Below, one piece after another: positions 8,350 through 16,332 of a stretch of 64,000 nt of DNA (position 1 is the stretch's first letter; each line of letters begins with the position of its first letter). The position numbers were made by a program, and so were the translations under genes. The notes under the pieces were generated by a model, which was given only the letters and a program-made list of their open reading frames with translations, made no database searches and had not been told where the DNA came from. Origin of the DNA: Methylorubrum thiocyanatum (lineage in GTDB: Bacteria > Pseudomonadota > Alphaproteobacteria > Rhizobiales > Beijerinckiaceae); the NCBI GenBank assembly GCA_014138645.1, contig JACJIB010000011.1:101272-165271 (forward strand), read 5' to 3'.

Positions 8350-8775
8350 TTACGGGCAGGGATGGCGGGCGCCGTCGTTGCCGAGATAGGTTCCGCTCCG
8401 GGCGTCGTAGGAACGGAACCGGCGGGCGCAGGCCGCCACGGCCTCCGGATCGGCGCCGCCCTGCACCACGACGGGGGCGGCCTGGGCCTGCGAATTGGCG
8501 ATGGCGCCGCCGAGGATGGCCCCGGCCGCGAGGCCCGCCACGCCCGCGCCGACCGCGGCGCCAACGCCCGGGCCACGGCGATAGCCGCGGCCATAGCCGT
8601 AGCGGCGATGCCCGTAATGGCGGTGTCCGTAGCGGCGGAACTGGACGTAGCCGGTCGGCAGATCGCCTCGGATCAGGGCTTCCACCGGGCTCTGTGCCGC
8701 GGGCGCGGCCGAAGCCGAGACGGGGGCGCCGACGAGGAGAGCCGCAACGGCAGCGAAGGCGAAGGACGATTTCAT
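8350..8775 (-). CDS. BA14K family secreted protein
   Basis: A 141-residue exported protein: signal peptide (residues 1-23, ending ASA-AP), a Tyr/His/Gly/Arg-rich stretch (FRRYGHRHYGHRRYGYGRGY), a glycine-zipper membrane-like segment (GAAVGAGVAGLAAGAILGGAI) and the C-terminal BA14K module CARRFRSYDARSGTYLGNDG, ending RHPCP. The paired cysteines probably form a disulfide. BA14K proteins were named from Brucella, where a member is immunoreactive and lectin-like; the function in free-living relatives is unknown. It converges on the diguanylate cyclase gene and lies downstream of two tandem hairpins. Confidence 0.9.
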   Translation of the reverse strand: MKSSFAFAAVAALLVGAPVSASAAPAAQSPVEALIRGDLPTGYVQFRRYGHRHYGHRRYGYGRGYRRGPGVGAAVGAGVAGLAAGAILGGAIANSQAQAAPVVVQGGADPEAVAACARRFRSYDARSGTYLGNDGARHPCP

Positions 8776-8821
8776 CAGTCTGGCAACTCCATGATGCAGA
8801 TCGAGCCTCGGCTCGAAACGG

Positions 8822-8910
8822 GACGCCGACCGGTTCGACCGGCCGGCGTCTCAAGGACAACGTGCGAAGCGGGAGCCCGCATCCGGCGTCGTGATGTCGC
8901 CGGATGCGGG
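8822..8910 (-). terminator. Two tandem strong hairpins between the membrane protein and BA14K genes
   Basis: Hairpin 1 (8822-8850) has 7-bp arms GACGCCG/CGGCGTC with an inner CCGG/CCGG pairing. Hairpin 2 (8876-8910) has perfect 13-bp arms CCCGCATCCGGCG/CGCCGGATGCGGG around a 9-base loop. They lie just after the end of the 8937-9851 gene on the minus strand. Neither has a T-run, so they are more likely an RNA 3'-end stabiliser or weak terminator than a canonical intrinsic terminator. Confidence 0.5.
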
Positions 8911-8936
8911 GCGTGAATCCCGTCCCGGTCGCGAAC

Positions 8937-9851
8937 TCAGTCGCGAGCGGTCGGGTAGATCGGCTTCGGCGCGGCGAGCAGCCCGCCGAGGAAGGCGGCG
9001 ATGGCGCCGAGGATCAGGGCGATCGAGGCGTAGAGGGCGCCCTGGGTCGCGAGCGACTTCGCGGTCTTGGCTGCTTCTTCCGCCTGCTTCTTGGCGCTGG
9101 CGACCGCCTGCTCGTACTGCTTCTGGTAATCCTGCACCTGCTGGCGGGCTTGGTCGACCGGGATGTTCTGCGCCTTGGCGAGCGCGTCGGCGGCGCGGGT
9201 CTCCGCCTGCTGCTTGTCCGCGGCGTCGCCCGAGAGCAGGGCCCGCATGGCCGAGACGGCGGCGTCGCGGGCGGCCTGCGGATCCTGGCCGGCGGCCTGA
9301 TCCTTCACCCGCTGCTCGATCCGCTCGAGGGGGTTCGGAATCTTGGTCAGCGAGGGGGCGGCAGCCTGCGCTGCGGTCTGAACCGTTCCGCCGACGAGGT
9401 TGCCGGCTCCGCCGAGCGCCGAGCCCACGGTGCTGACGGCGCTGCCGACGAGGCCGCTCGCGGCGGAGGTCAGCAGGTAGAGGACGACGAGGGTGGTGGC
9501 GACCCAGGAGACGAAGCCGTGCAGCCCGGCGACGCCGCGCGCGGGCTTGCCGGCAAGGCGCCCGGCGATCAGGCCGCCGATGAGGGATGCGATGATGCCC
9601 GAGGCGACGAACCACGCGCCCGCACCGAGCGAGAAGTTCGATGCGCTCGGGTTCTCAGCCGCGGTCTCGACGCTGACCGAGGCGAGGCCGGCAGCCACGC
9701 CCACGAGGTTGATGACGACCTGCGTCACCAATGCCGTCGCGGCACCGGCGAAGACGGCGCCCCAGGAGACTTGGTTGAGGGCCACGGTCTCGCGGGCAAG
9801 GGTCCGCGTCCCGTCGACGGGGGTCGGTTGAAAGCCGGAAGGATAGGTCAC
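8937..9851 (-). CDS. Glycine-zipper membrane protein of unknown function (PhnA-like name in databases)
   Basis: A 304-residue integral membrane protein. Its N-terminal half has three to four hydrophobic, Gly/Ala-rich segments (WGAVFAGAATALVTQVVINL; GIIASLIGGLIAGRLAGKPA; WVATTLVVLYLLTSAASGLV). A roughly 100-residue Ala/Gln/Lys-rich helical, probably coiled-coil region follows, then a C-terminal membrane segment (ASIALILGAIAAFLGGLLAA). Similar alphaproteobacterial proteins carry a misleading phosphonate-type name; no enzymatic motif is visible. It follows the csbD-like gene by about 70 bases on the same strand, so both may be transcribed from the EcfG-type promoter at 10350-10374. An envelope stress role is an inference. 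Confidence 0.75.
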   Translation of the reverse strand: MTYPSGFQPTPVDGTRTLARETVALNQVSWGAVFAGAATALVTQVVINLVGVAAGLASVSVETAAENPSASNFSLGAGAWFVASGIIASLIGGLIAGRLAGKPARGVAGLHGFVSWVATTLVVLYLLTSAASGLVGSAVSTVGSALGGAGNLVGGTVQTAAQAAAPSLTKIPNPLERIEQRVKDQAAGQDPQAARDAAVSAMRALLSGDAADKQQAETRAADALAKAQNIPVDQARQQVQDYQKQYEQAVASAKKQAEEAAKTAKSLATQGALYASIALILGAIAAFLGGLLAAPKPIYPTARD

Positions 9852-9920
9852 TCTGGTACTCCAAGTCTGGCAGCGAGGCCCGGGGGCGTTAGTTCGGGCG
9901 CTCGGAAGAAGGGGCAGCGG

Positions 9921-10253
9921 TCAGTTGCGTCCGCGCACGAGCAGTCCGAGGCCGAAGCCGATCAGGCCGGCGACGATCAGGGAGGCGTGCGGCCACTCGA
10001 CCGAGCGCTCGTGACCCTCATGCAGGGTCCGGCGGCCGCGATCGTAGAGGTCCTCGGCGGTGTCGTAGGCTTCGTCCGCGGCGTGACGCACGGCGTCCTT
10101 GGCCTGACCGTACACGCTCTCGGCCCGGCCCGAGGCCTCGCGCAGGCGGCCCTCGGCGGAATCGCGGCGCGAGTCGGTCAAATCGCCGAAGGCGCCCTGT
10201 ACCTTGCCGCCCAACTCCCGGGCGGCACCCGTGATCCTGTTCGTATCGACCAT
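9921..10253 (-). CDS. CsbD family stress protein with C-terminal membrane anchor
   Basis: A 110-residue protein. Residues 1-60 are the CsbD module: N-R-I-T-G-A-A-R-E-L-G-G-K-V-Q-G-A-F-G-D, then a repeated charged helix (RLREASGRAESVYGQAKDAV). Unlike classic short CsbD proteins it continues through a charged linker into one membrane segment (SLIVAGLIGFGLGLLVRG) at the C-terminus, so it is likely membrane-tethered. CsbD is a general-stress protein (sigma-B dependent in Bacillus). Here the gene has an exact match to the alphaproteobacterial EcfG promoter about 90 bases upstream, so membership in the PhyR-EcfG regulon is well supported though untested. Confidence 0.88.
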   Translation of the reverse strand: MVDTNRITGAARELGGKVQGAFGDLTDSRRDSAEGRLREASGRAESVYGQAKDAVRHAADEAYDTAEDLYDRGRRTLHEGHERSVEWPHASLIVAGLIGFGLGLLVRGRN

Positions 10254-10349
10254 GGTCGCGATCCTCGCTCTCGATGTTTTGGTCCGCCGCCTTCGAGGGC
10301 GGGACTTCGTTCGATTCCGGCCGTCAGCTTGGCCGGGCAGCGGAGCACG

Positions 10350-10374
10350 AACGGATTGTGGACAATCTGGTTCC
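10350..10374 (-). promoter_or_regulatory. EcfG (general stress sigma factor) type promoter for the CsbD gene
   Basis: Read on the minus strand: GGAAC (10374-10370), a 16-base spacer, CGTT (10353-10350). This is the published consensus form GGAAC-N16/17-CGTT of alphaproteobacterial sigma-EcfG. Predicted transcription start is near 10343, giving a leader of about 90 bases before the CsbD ATG. Confidence 0.75.
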
Positions 10375-10412
10375 GGTGCCGTGAGGCGGATCCACAGTCA
10401 CAATCGCGCCAG

Positions 10413-10484
10413 GACTTCGCGTAGGTTTGAGACTTCGCGCAGGCTCGAGACTTAAAGCCGGTTCAAGACTTCGCCCAGGTCCAA
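10413..10484. repeat. Four tandem 18-bp direct repeats
   Basis: Four adjoining 18-base units start at 10413, 10431, 10449 and 10467, each beginning GACTT and following the pattern GACTTCGCGCAGGCTCGA with a few changes (third unit most diverged: GACTTAAAGCCGGTTCAA). They lie in the 355-base gap between the divergent csbD-like and helix-hairpin-helix genes, just upstream of the EcfG promoter. The remainder of that gap (10485-10608) shows only the ribosome-binding region of the next gene. Confidence 0.8.
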
Positions 10485-10608
10485 CGGGCGGAGTGGCCTG
10501 CGGTGCCCGTACCGGTCTGCATTCGCGTTCAACGACGGTTCAATCGGCGCGCCCTACTTGACGGAGGCCGGCGCGGCGCCCCGCCGCCCGAAATGTCGGG
10601 AGATCGAC

Positions 10609-11010
10609 ATGCGTTCTTCTCTTCTGCGCACCTTCACCGTTCTGATCGGGCTCGCCGCCGCCCCGGCGCTGGCGCAGGCGCCGAGCCCCGCCACACCCCC
10701 CGCCGCAACGAAGCCGCCGGCGAGCGCGCCGTCCGCGCCCAGTGCCGCTCCATCGGCCGCGCCGTCCAAGATGGACGCCAAGATGGACGCCAAGACGAAT
10801 CCCAAGACAGAGACGAAGGCGGAGCTGATCGACATCAACTCGGCCACGGCCGAGGAACTGAGCCGGCTCAAGGGGATCGGCGAGGCGCGCTCGGCCGCCA
10901 TCGTCAAGGGCCGCCCCTACCGGGGCAAGGATGAGCTGGTTCGCAAGAAGATCCTGCCGGAATCGGTCTATGCCGGCATCAAGGACCAGATCATCGCCAA
11001 GCAGAAATAG
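10609..11010 (+). CDS. Exported helix-hairpin-helix (ComEA-like) protein
   Basis: A 133-residue protein: signal peptide (residues 1-23, LAAAPALAQA), a Pro/Ala/Ser-rich linker with the duplicated MDAK MDAK unit, and a C-terminal HhH domain (IDINSATAEELSRLKGIGEA, then KGRPYRGKDELVRKKILPES). This is the DNA-binding fold of ComEA, which pulls incoming DNA into the periplasm during transformation. The ATG at 10609 has a GGGA ribosome site; an earlier in-frame TTG (10558) would disrupt the signal peptide. No other competence gene is adjacent, so a DNA-uptake role is only suggested; many Rhizobiales carry stand-alone copies. Confidence 0.85.
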   Translation: MRSSLLRTFTVLIGLAAAPALAQAPSPATPPAATKPPASAPSAPSAAPSAAPSKMDAKMDAKTNPKTETKAELIDINSATAEELSRLKGIGEARSAAIVKGRPYRGKDELVRKKILPESVYAGIKDQIIAKQK

Positions 11011-11105
11011 ACTTTCATCCGCCGGTTCGTCGGCGGCCCTATCGGGACGGCGCGCGCGGTGCTACGCGCCGCCGGACCCGCACTTCGCAGACGCCCGAAC
11101 CGCCC

Positions 11106-11735
11106 ATGTCCGCCGCCAGCTCCCGGATCCGCCTCCATCGCGGCGACCTGCCGCCCGATTTCGCGCCCGGCGCGGCGATCGCCATCGACACCGAGACGCT
11201 GGGGCTCAATCCGCACCGCGACCGGCTCTGCGTCGTGCAGATCTCCCGCGGCGACGGCAGCGCCGACGTGGTGCAGATCCGGCCCGGCGACCCGGCGCCG
11301 GAGCGGCTCAAGGCGGTCCTGGCCGACGCGCAGGTCGTCAAGATCTTCCACTTCGCCCGGTTCGACCTCGCGGTGCTGTTCAAGGCGTTCGGCGTGATGC
11401 CGATGCCGGTCTACTGCACCAAGGTCGCTTCAAAGCTCGCCCGGACCTACACCGACCGGCACGGCCTGAAGGACGTGGTGCGCGAACTCGTGGGCGTCGA
11501 TCTCTCCAAGCAGCAGCAATCCTCCGACTGGGGCGCCGAGGCCTTGAGCCAGGCGCAGATCGACTACGCCGCCTCCGACGTGCTGCACCTGCATGCAGCC
11601 CGCGAACGCCTCGACGCGATGCTCGCCCGCGAGGGGCGCACCGAGATGGCGCAGGCCTGTTTCGATTTCCTGCCGACGCGGGCCAAGCTCGATCTCGCCG
11701 GCTGGCCGGAGATGGATATCTTCGCCCACACATGA
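11106..11735 (+). CDS. rnd: Ribonuclease D-type 3'-5' exonuclease, short form
   Basis: A 209-residue DEDDy exonuclease acting on tRNA and other small RNA 3' ends. Exo I is AIAIDTETLGL (Asp28, Glu30), Exo II is VKIFHFARFDLAVL, and Exo III is QIDYAASDVLHL with the expected Tyr and Asp. It stops after the catalytic domain and lacks the HRDC domains of E. coli RNase D, as is usual for the short alphaproteobacterial form. It lies upstream of lptC with a 205-base gap holding no clear signal. Confidence 0.92.
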   Translation: MSAASSRIRLHRGDLPPDFAPGAAIAIDTETLGLNPHRDRLCVVQISRGDGSADVVQIRPGDPAPERLKAVLADAQVVKIFHFARFDLAVLFKAFGVMPMPVYCTKVASKLARTYTDRHGLKDVVRELVGVDLSKQQQSSDWGAEALSQAQIDYAASDVLHLHAARERLDAMLAREGRTEMAQACFDFLPTRAKLDLAGWPEMDIFAHT

Positions 11736-11940
11736 GCCGGAGACCACGCCCGAGGCGATGCCGGCCGGCAACGCTTCCCGCGGAAGAGTGCCGAGGCGCC
11801 GCGTTTCGCACTGCTTCCGGTGCGGGGGCGCACGCGGGCGCCGTTGATCATCTCTGGCTGACGAGGCCATAACTTCGCCACCGCACCGGGGCATCCGGCC
11901 GGCAGGGCGCGACCGCACGCGCCGACCCTTCAGGAACGCG

Positions 11941-12702
11941 ATGCAGGCGGCCGACACCATCCAGACGGAGACGGATCTCCTCGCGCTCGCCGCGAACGAG
12001 AACGCGCGTCGCAGGCGGGCGCACGGGCGGGCGCGCCGCCACAGCGCGCAGGTGCGCACGCTGCGCCGGGTGATCCCCTTCGCCGCCGGCTTCGCCGTGC
12101 TGGGGCTGGCGGGCATCGTGCTGTGGAGCCCGTTCTCGGGCAGCATCCCCAACGTCTCGATCGGTCCGATCAGCGTCTCGGGCACCAAGGTCACCATGGA
12201 GAGCCCGCGCCTGTCCGGCTTCCGCAAGGGCGAGCGCGGTTACGAAGTGGTCGCCGAGGCCGCGCAGCAGGATGTGCGCAAGCCCAGCATCATCGAGTTG
12301 CAGGCCATGAAGGGCCACGTCGCCACCGACGACAAGGGCGGCCGCGCCTATCTCCAGGCGCGGGGTGGCGTCTTCGACTCGACCCGTGAATCGCTCAACC
12401 TCGAGAATGACATCCGCCTCTGGACCGACAAGGGCGAGGAGGTCCGCCTCTCGGTCGCCGCCGTCGATTTCAAGACCGGCAGCCTGCGCTCGTCGAAGGC
12501 CGTGACCGTGACGGTGCCTTCGGGTTCCATCGTCGCCGACAGCCTCGATGTGGTCGAGAACGGCCGGGTCATCTCCTTCGTCGGCCGGGTCCATGCCGTG
12601 TTCCACGGCGACGAGGCCGATTCCGGGGGCGCTGCCGCCAAGGTCGCCCTGCGGTCGGATTCGGAGCGCATCCACACCTCCGCGGCGGAACCCACGCGAT
12701 GA
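11941..12702 (+). CDS. lptC: LPS export system protein LptC
   Basis: A 253-residue bitopic inner-membrane protein. A basic cytoplasmic N-terminus of about 38 residues precedes one membrane segment (VIPFAAGFAVLGLAGIVLW), and the rest is periplasmic beta-jellyroll (LptC/YrbK family; ISVSGTKVTMESPRLSGFRK). It takes LPS from the LptBFG transporter and passes it to LptA. The stop overlaps lptA (ATGA), and lptB follows, giving the conserved lptC-lptA-lptB order that in many proteobacteria runs into rpoN, as here. Confidence 0.92.
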   Translation: MQAADTIQTETDLLALAANENARRRRAHGRARRHSAQVRTLRRVIPFAAGFAVLGLAGIVLWSPFSGSIPNVSIGPISVSGTKVTMESPRLSGFRKGERGYEVVAEAAQQDVRKPSIIELQAMKGHVATDDKGGRAYLQARGGVFDSTRESLNLENDIRLWTDKGEEVRLSVAAVDFKTGSLRSSKAVTVTVPSGSIVADSLDVVENGRVISFVGRVHAVFHGDEADSGGAAAKVALRSDSERIHTSAAEPTR

Positions 12703-13436
12703 CGCGGCGTCTCGGCCCGGCCCTGGCCGCCGGAATTGCCCTGCTCCTGGCCCTGCCGGCCGCTGCCGCTCCTCCCAAGGAGTCTGCCAAGGACACGAAG
12801 GAGAAGTCCGCGCCGCTCGGCACCGTCGGCGGCGGCAAGGGGCCGATCAAGATCGACGCCGACCGTCTCGACGTGTTCGACAAGGAGAACAAGGCGATCT
12901 TCGCCGGCAACGTCGTGGCGGTTCAGGGCGAGAGCACGATCCGCTGCTCGGCCATGACGGTCCATTACAAGCGCGACAAGGACAAGGATCCGGGCAAGGA
13001 CGCCGCGAAGGGTGATCCGAAGACCGAGGCTCAGGCGGCCGAGGACGCGAAGGCCAAGGCGGCGATGGGCGGCAGCGGCATCCGCAAGGTCGAGTGCGCC
13101 GGCCCCGTCACCGTGGCGCAGAAGGATCAGATCGCCACCGGCGACAATGCGGTGTTCGATCAGGAGGCCAAGCGCATCGTGCTGACGGGCAACGTCGTGC
13201 TCAGCCAGTGCCAGAACGTCACCCGCGGCTCGCGGCTCGTCTACGACATGGCGACCGGCCGCGCGAACATGGACCCGGTGGCGGGCGGGCGCGTCTCGGC
13301 GATGTTCGTGCCGGGCGAGGGCGCCGAGGCCAAGGGGGGGCAGCCGAAGGGCTGCACCCAGCCGGCCGTCGCGGCCAAACCCGGCGGCAAGGCTGCCGAG
13401 AAGCCAGCCGCGAAGACGCGGGCGCAGGCGAACTGA
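12699..13436 (+). CDS. lptA: LPS transport periplasmic protein LptA (OstA-like)
   Basis: A 245-residue protein with a signal peptide (residues 1-24, ALPAAAA) and an OstA domain beginning PIKIDADRLDVFDKENKAIFAGNVVAVQG. LptA monomers stack into the periplasmic bridge that carries LPS to LptD. The central part contains a Lys/Asp/Ala-rich insertion (KRDKDKDPGKDAAKGDPK) that interrupts the beta-jellyroll, and the C-terminal tail is also Lys/Ala-rich; both are common in Rhizobiales homologues. Translationally coupled to lptC; lptB begins three bases after the stop. Confidence 0.92.
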   Translation: MTRRLGPALAAGIALLLALPAAAAPPKESAKDTKEKSAPLGTVGGGKGPIKIDADRLDVFDKENKAIFAGNVVAVQGESTIRCSAMTVHYKRDKDKDPGKDAAKGDPKTEAQAAEDAKAKAAMGGSGIRKVECAGPVTVAQKDQIATGDNAVFDQEAKRIVLTGNVVLSQCQNVTRGSRLVYDMATGRANMDPVAGGRVSAMFVPGEGAEAKGGQPKGCTQPAVAAKPGGKAAEKPAAKTRAQAN

Positions 13437-13438
13437 CC

Positions 13439-14323
13439 ATGGCGGGAGCCGGGATGCCTGCGGGCGTGCCGCGTCACGCGGTCGCCCAGCCGAGGCCGAT
13501 GAGCCACGGCCGTAAGGCCTCGTGGTTCGGCCGCCTGTTCGGGCGCGACGGGCCGGCACCGCAGGCGGCGTCCGATGCCGCCCTGGCCGAGGGCGGCGGT
13601 CCGGGCGTCCTTCACGTGCGGGGCCTGCGCAAGAGCTACGGCGCGCGCACCGTCGTCCACGAGGCCGGGCTCACCGTGCATAACGGCGAGGCGGTGGGGC
13701 TGCTCGGGCCGAACGGCGCCGGCAAGACGACGATCTTCTACATGATCACCGGCCTCGTACCGGCCGACCGCGGCTTCATCAGCCTCGACGGGATGGAGAT
13801 CACCCACCTGCCGATGTACCAGCGCGCCCGCCTCGGCATCGGCTATCTGCCGCAGGAAGCCTCGATCTTCCGCGGGCTGTCGGTCGAGGACAACATCCGC
13901 GCCGTGCTGGAAGTGGCCGAGCCCGACCGCAAGACCCGGGAGCGCAAGCTCGACTCGCTGCTCGAGGAGTTCGACATCGCTCGCTTGCGCAAGTCGCCCT
14001 CGATCGCCCTATCGGGCGGCGAGCGTCGACGCTGCGAGATCGCCCGGGCGCTCGCCTCCTCGCCGACCTTCATGCTCCTTGACGAGCCCTTCGCCGGCAT
14101 CGACCCGATCGCAGTGGGCGACATCCAGGATCTGGTGAAGCACCTGAAGCAGCGCGGCATCGGCGTGCTCATCACCGACCACAATGTCCGCGAGACGCTG
14201 GGCCTGATCGACCGCGCCTACATCGCCCATTCCGGCCGCATCCTCACCGAGGGCACGCCCGAGCAGATCGTGGCGAACGAGGATGCCCGTCGGCTCTATC
14301 TCGGCGAGGATTTCCGCCTGTAG
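13439..14323 (+). CDS. lptB: LPS export ABC transporter ATPase LptB
   Basis: A cytoplasmic ATPase that powers LPS extraction through LptFG. Walker A is GPNGAGKTT, the Q-loop region YLPQEASIFRGLSVEDNI is LptB-like, the signature is LSGGERRRCEIARAL, Walker B is FMLLDEPFAGID, and the H-loop is LITDHNVRET. The core (about 240 residues) starts near VLHVRGLRKSYG; this copy has an extra N-terminal stretch of about 58 residues rich in Arg, Gly and Pro if the ATG at 13439 is used. Internal ATGs at 13454 and 13499 are alternatives, the last giving a near-normal length. Confidence 0.93.
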   Translation: MAGAGMPAGVPRHAVAQPRPMSHGRKASWFGRLFGRDGPAPQAASDAALAEGGGPGVLHVRGLRKSYGARTVVHEAGLTVHNGEAVGLLGPNGAGKTTIFYMITGLVPADRGFISLDGMEITHLPMYQRARLGIGYLPQEASIFRGLSVEDNIRAVLEVAEPDRKTRERKLDSLLEEFDIARLRKSPSIALSGGERRRCEIARALASSPTFMLLDEPFAGIDPIAVGDIQDLVKHLKQRGIGVLITDHNVRETLGLIDRAYIAHSGRILTEGTPEQIVANEDARRLYLGEDFRL

Positions 14324-14600
14324 GCGGACCGCCGACCTTCCCGAGACGGTCACCCGATCCGGTCACGGCTCCTGAACCACGGTTGCCGATCGCCCCCGTG
14401 CGGGCAAGGCTTTCTTGGTTCCCACCATGCGACCCGCGAGCGTCGCGCCTTCCGCTGCACGGGAGCGGCCGTGGCCGGCCTGTCCCGCTGCGCCTGTTGC
14501 AGGTCTGCAGGTTTATCTGGATTTCGCTGGCGCGGCGCCAATCAGACTTTGACGTCCGCGTTCGATGTGGTTAGACCTAAACAAAGGAGAAGCAAAGAAC
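14324..14600 (+). promoter_or_regulatory. Leader/intergenic region between lptB and rpoN
   Basis: About 350 bases separate lptB and rpoN. No terminator with a T-run is visible. The segment after 14500 is relatively AT-rich (GTTTATCTGGATTTCGC, then AATCAGACTTTGACG) and contains the palindrome TGGCGCGGCGCCA, so it is the most likely rpoN promoter zone. AAAGGAG at 14584-14590 is a strong ribosome-binding sequence that belongs to a 17-codon leader frame rather than to rpoN itself. Confidence 0.35.
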
Positions 14601-14654
14601 GTGCCGGATTGGGGGCGGCTCTCGCTCGGGCTGCGTTTTCGCAATGATTTCTGA
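14601..14654 (+). CDS. Possible 17-residue upstream leader peptide of rpoN
   Basis: GTG at 14601 is preceded by AAAGGAG at about 10 bases and opens a 17-codon frame (MPDWGRLSLGLRFRNDF) that stops at 14654, 15 bases before the rpoN ATG. The ribosome site here is much stronger than that of rpoN, so ribosomes leaving this frame could re-initiate on rpoN. Too short to be recognised as any family; it may be chance. Conservation in relatives would decide. Confidence 0.25.
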   Translation: MPDWGRLSLGLRFRNDF

Positions 14655-14669
14655 GGGTTGGGCGTCGCG

Positions 14670-16205
14670 ATGAGTCTGCTGCAACGGCTCGAAATGCGCC
14701 AGGGTCAGTCCCTGGTGATGACTCCGCAGCTGCTGCAGGCGATCAAGCTTCTCCAACTCTCGCAGCTCGATCTCGCAGCCTATGTCGATGCCGAGCTGGA
14801 GCGCAATCCGCTGCTGGAGCGCACCGAGGGCGAGCCGGCCCCCGAGCGCGAGGCGCCGGAGGCGTCGGGCGACGGCGACTACGAGGGCGGCGACGGGCCG
14901 GAGCCCGAGGGATGGCTCGCCTCCGACATGACGCCGAGCCGCAGCGAGATCGAGGGCGACCTCGACACGCGCCTCGACAACGTCTTTGCCGACGAGAACC
15001 CCGCCCCGCGCGAGACCGCGGCCGGCGACATGCTTTCTCTGACGCCCGCACCCTACGGCAATACCGGCGGCAGCTTCGACGGGGAGCTTCCCGATTTCGA
15101 AGCGTCGCTGACCGCCGAGACGAGCCTGCGCGAGCACCTTGCCGCCCAGCTCGACCTCGCGACCCAGAACCCGTCCGACCGATTGATCGGCAGCTTCCTC
15201 ATCGACGCGGTGGACGATGCCGGCTACCTGCGCGAGGACATCGATGGCGTGGCCGAACGGCTCGGCGCCTCGCTCGACGACGTCGCCCGCATCCTGAAGC
15301 TCGTCCAGACCTTCGACCCGCCGGGCGTGGCTGCCCGCGACCTCGCCGAATGCCTCGCGATCCAGCTCCGCGAGCAGGATCGGTTCGATCCGGCGATGCA
15401 GGCCCTGGTTTCGCGCCTCGACCTCGTGGCGAAGCGCGACTTTCCCGCCCTGCGCCGCCTGTGCGGCGTGGACGACGAGGATCTCGTCGAGATGCTGGCC
15501 GAGATCCGCCGGCTCGATCCGAAGCCCGGCCGCGCCTTCGGGGCGCACGCCGTCGAGGTGCTGGTCCCCGACGTGTTCGTTCGCCCGGCACCGGACGGCT
15601 CCTGGCTGATCGAGCTGAATTCCGAGACGCTGCCGCGGGTGCTGGTCAACCAGAGTTACTATGCCCGCGTCTCCAAGGGGGCGGTGGCGGACGGCGACAA
15701 GGCCTTCCTGTCCGAATGCCTGCAGACCGCCAACTGGCTCACCCGCAGCCTGGAGCAGCGGGCACGCACGATCCTGAAGGTCGCCACCGAGATCGTGCGC
15801 CAGCAGGATGCCTTCTTCCTGCACGGCGTCGCCCATCTGCGCCCGCTGAACCTCAAGACCGTCGCCGAGGCGATCGGCATGCACGAATCGACCGTCTCTC
15901 GGGTGACCTCCAACAAGTCGATCGGCACCAGCCGCGGCACCCTGGAGATGAAGTACTTCTTCACCGCCGCGATCCCCGGCGCGGCCGGTGCGGCGGCCCA
16001 TTCCTCGGAGGCCGTGCGCCACCGCATCAAGCAGCTCGTGGACGCGGAAGCCGCCGACGTTCTGTCCGACGACGCGCTGGTGCAGCGGCTGCGCGACGAG
16101 GGCGTCGACATCGCGCGGCGCACCGTCGCCAAGTACCGGGAGTCGCTGCGCATCCCCTCCTCGATCGATCGCCGCCGGGCGAAGATGGCCGGTGCCACCC
16201 GCTGA
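14670..16205 (+). CDS. rpoN: RNA polymerase sigma-54 factor RpoN
   Basis: A 511-residue sigma-54. Region I is glutamine/leucine-rich (QRLEMRQGQSLVMTPQLLQA, then IKLLQLSQLDL), followed by an acidic region II (about residues 50-110), the core-binding region, the helix-turn-helix (TVAEAIGMHESTVSRVTSNK) and the RpoN box ARRTVAKYRESLRIPSS near the C-terminus, which reads the -24 element. ATG 14670 is preferred to an in-frame TTG at 14658 because the weak GAGGG ribosome site sits 12 bases before it. It leads the rpoN-hpf-ptsN group downstream of lptCAB. Confidence 0.96.
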   Translation: MSLLQRLEMRQGQSLVMTPQLLQAIKLLQLSQLDLAAYVDAELERNPLLERTEGEPAPEREAPEASGDGDYEGGDGPEPEGWLASDMTPSRSEIEGDLDTRLDNVFADENPAPRETAAGDMLSLTPAPYGNTGGSFDGELPDFEASLTAETSLREHLAAQLDLATQNPSDRLIGSFLIDAVDDAGYLREDIDGVAERLGASLDDVARILKLVQTFDPPGVAARDLAECLAIQLREQDRFDPAMQALVSRLDLVAKRDFPALRRLCGVDDEDLVEMLAEIRRLDPKPGRAFGAHAVEVLVPDVFVRPAPDGSWLIELNSETLPRVLVNQSYYARVSKGAVADGDKAFLSECLQTANWLTRSLEQRARTILKVATEIVRQQDAFFLHGVAHLRPLNLKTVAEAIGMHESTVSRVTSNKSIGTSRGTLEMKYFFTAAIPGAAGAAAHSSEAVRHRIKQLVDAEAADVLSDDALVQRLRDEGVDIARRTVAKYRESLRIPSSIDRRRAKMAGATR

Positions 16206-16332
16206 CCGATGAGGGCGGTGCCGTCACGCGAAAGCCTTGCGCCGGCTCGCCTTCGCGTTGACTCTTCGCGTTGACTTGCCCCGCCCCCCTTTCTAACTCT
16301 CGAAGCCCTCGGGAGGAAAAGCGGAGACGTCG

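Noticed and set aside
10413-10484. Possible CRISPR array
   Set aside because: Units are 18 bp and directly adjoining with no unique spacers, and no cas genes are present.
14528-14550. Sigma-54 (-24/-12) promoter controlling rpoN itself
   Set aside because: The GG and GC doublets do not occur with the required 10-bp spacing; only a TGGCGCGGCGCCA palindrome is present.
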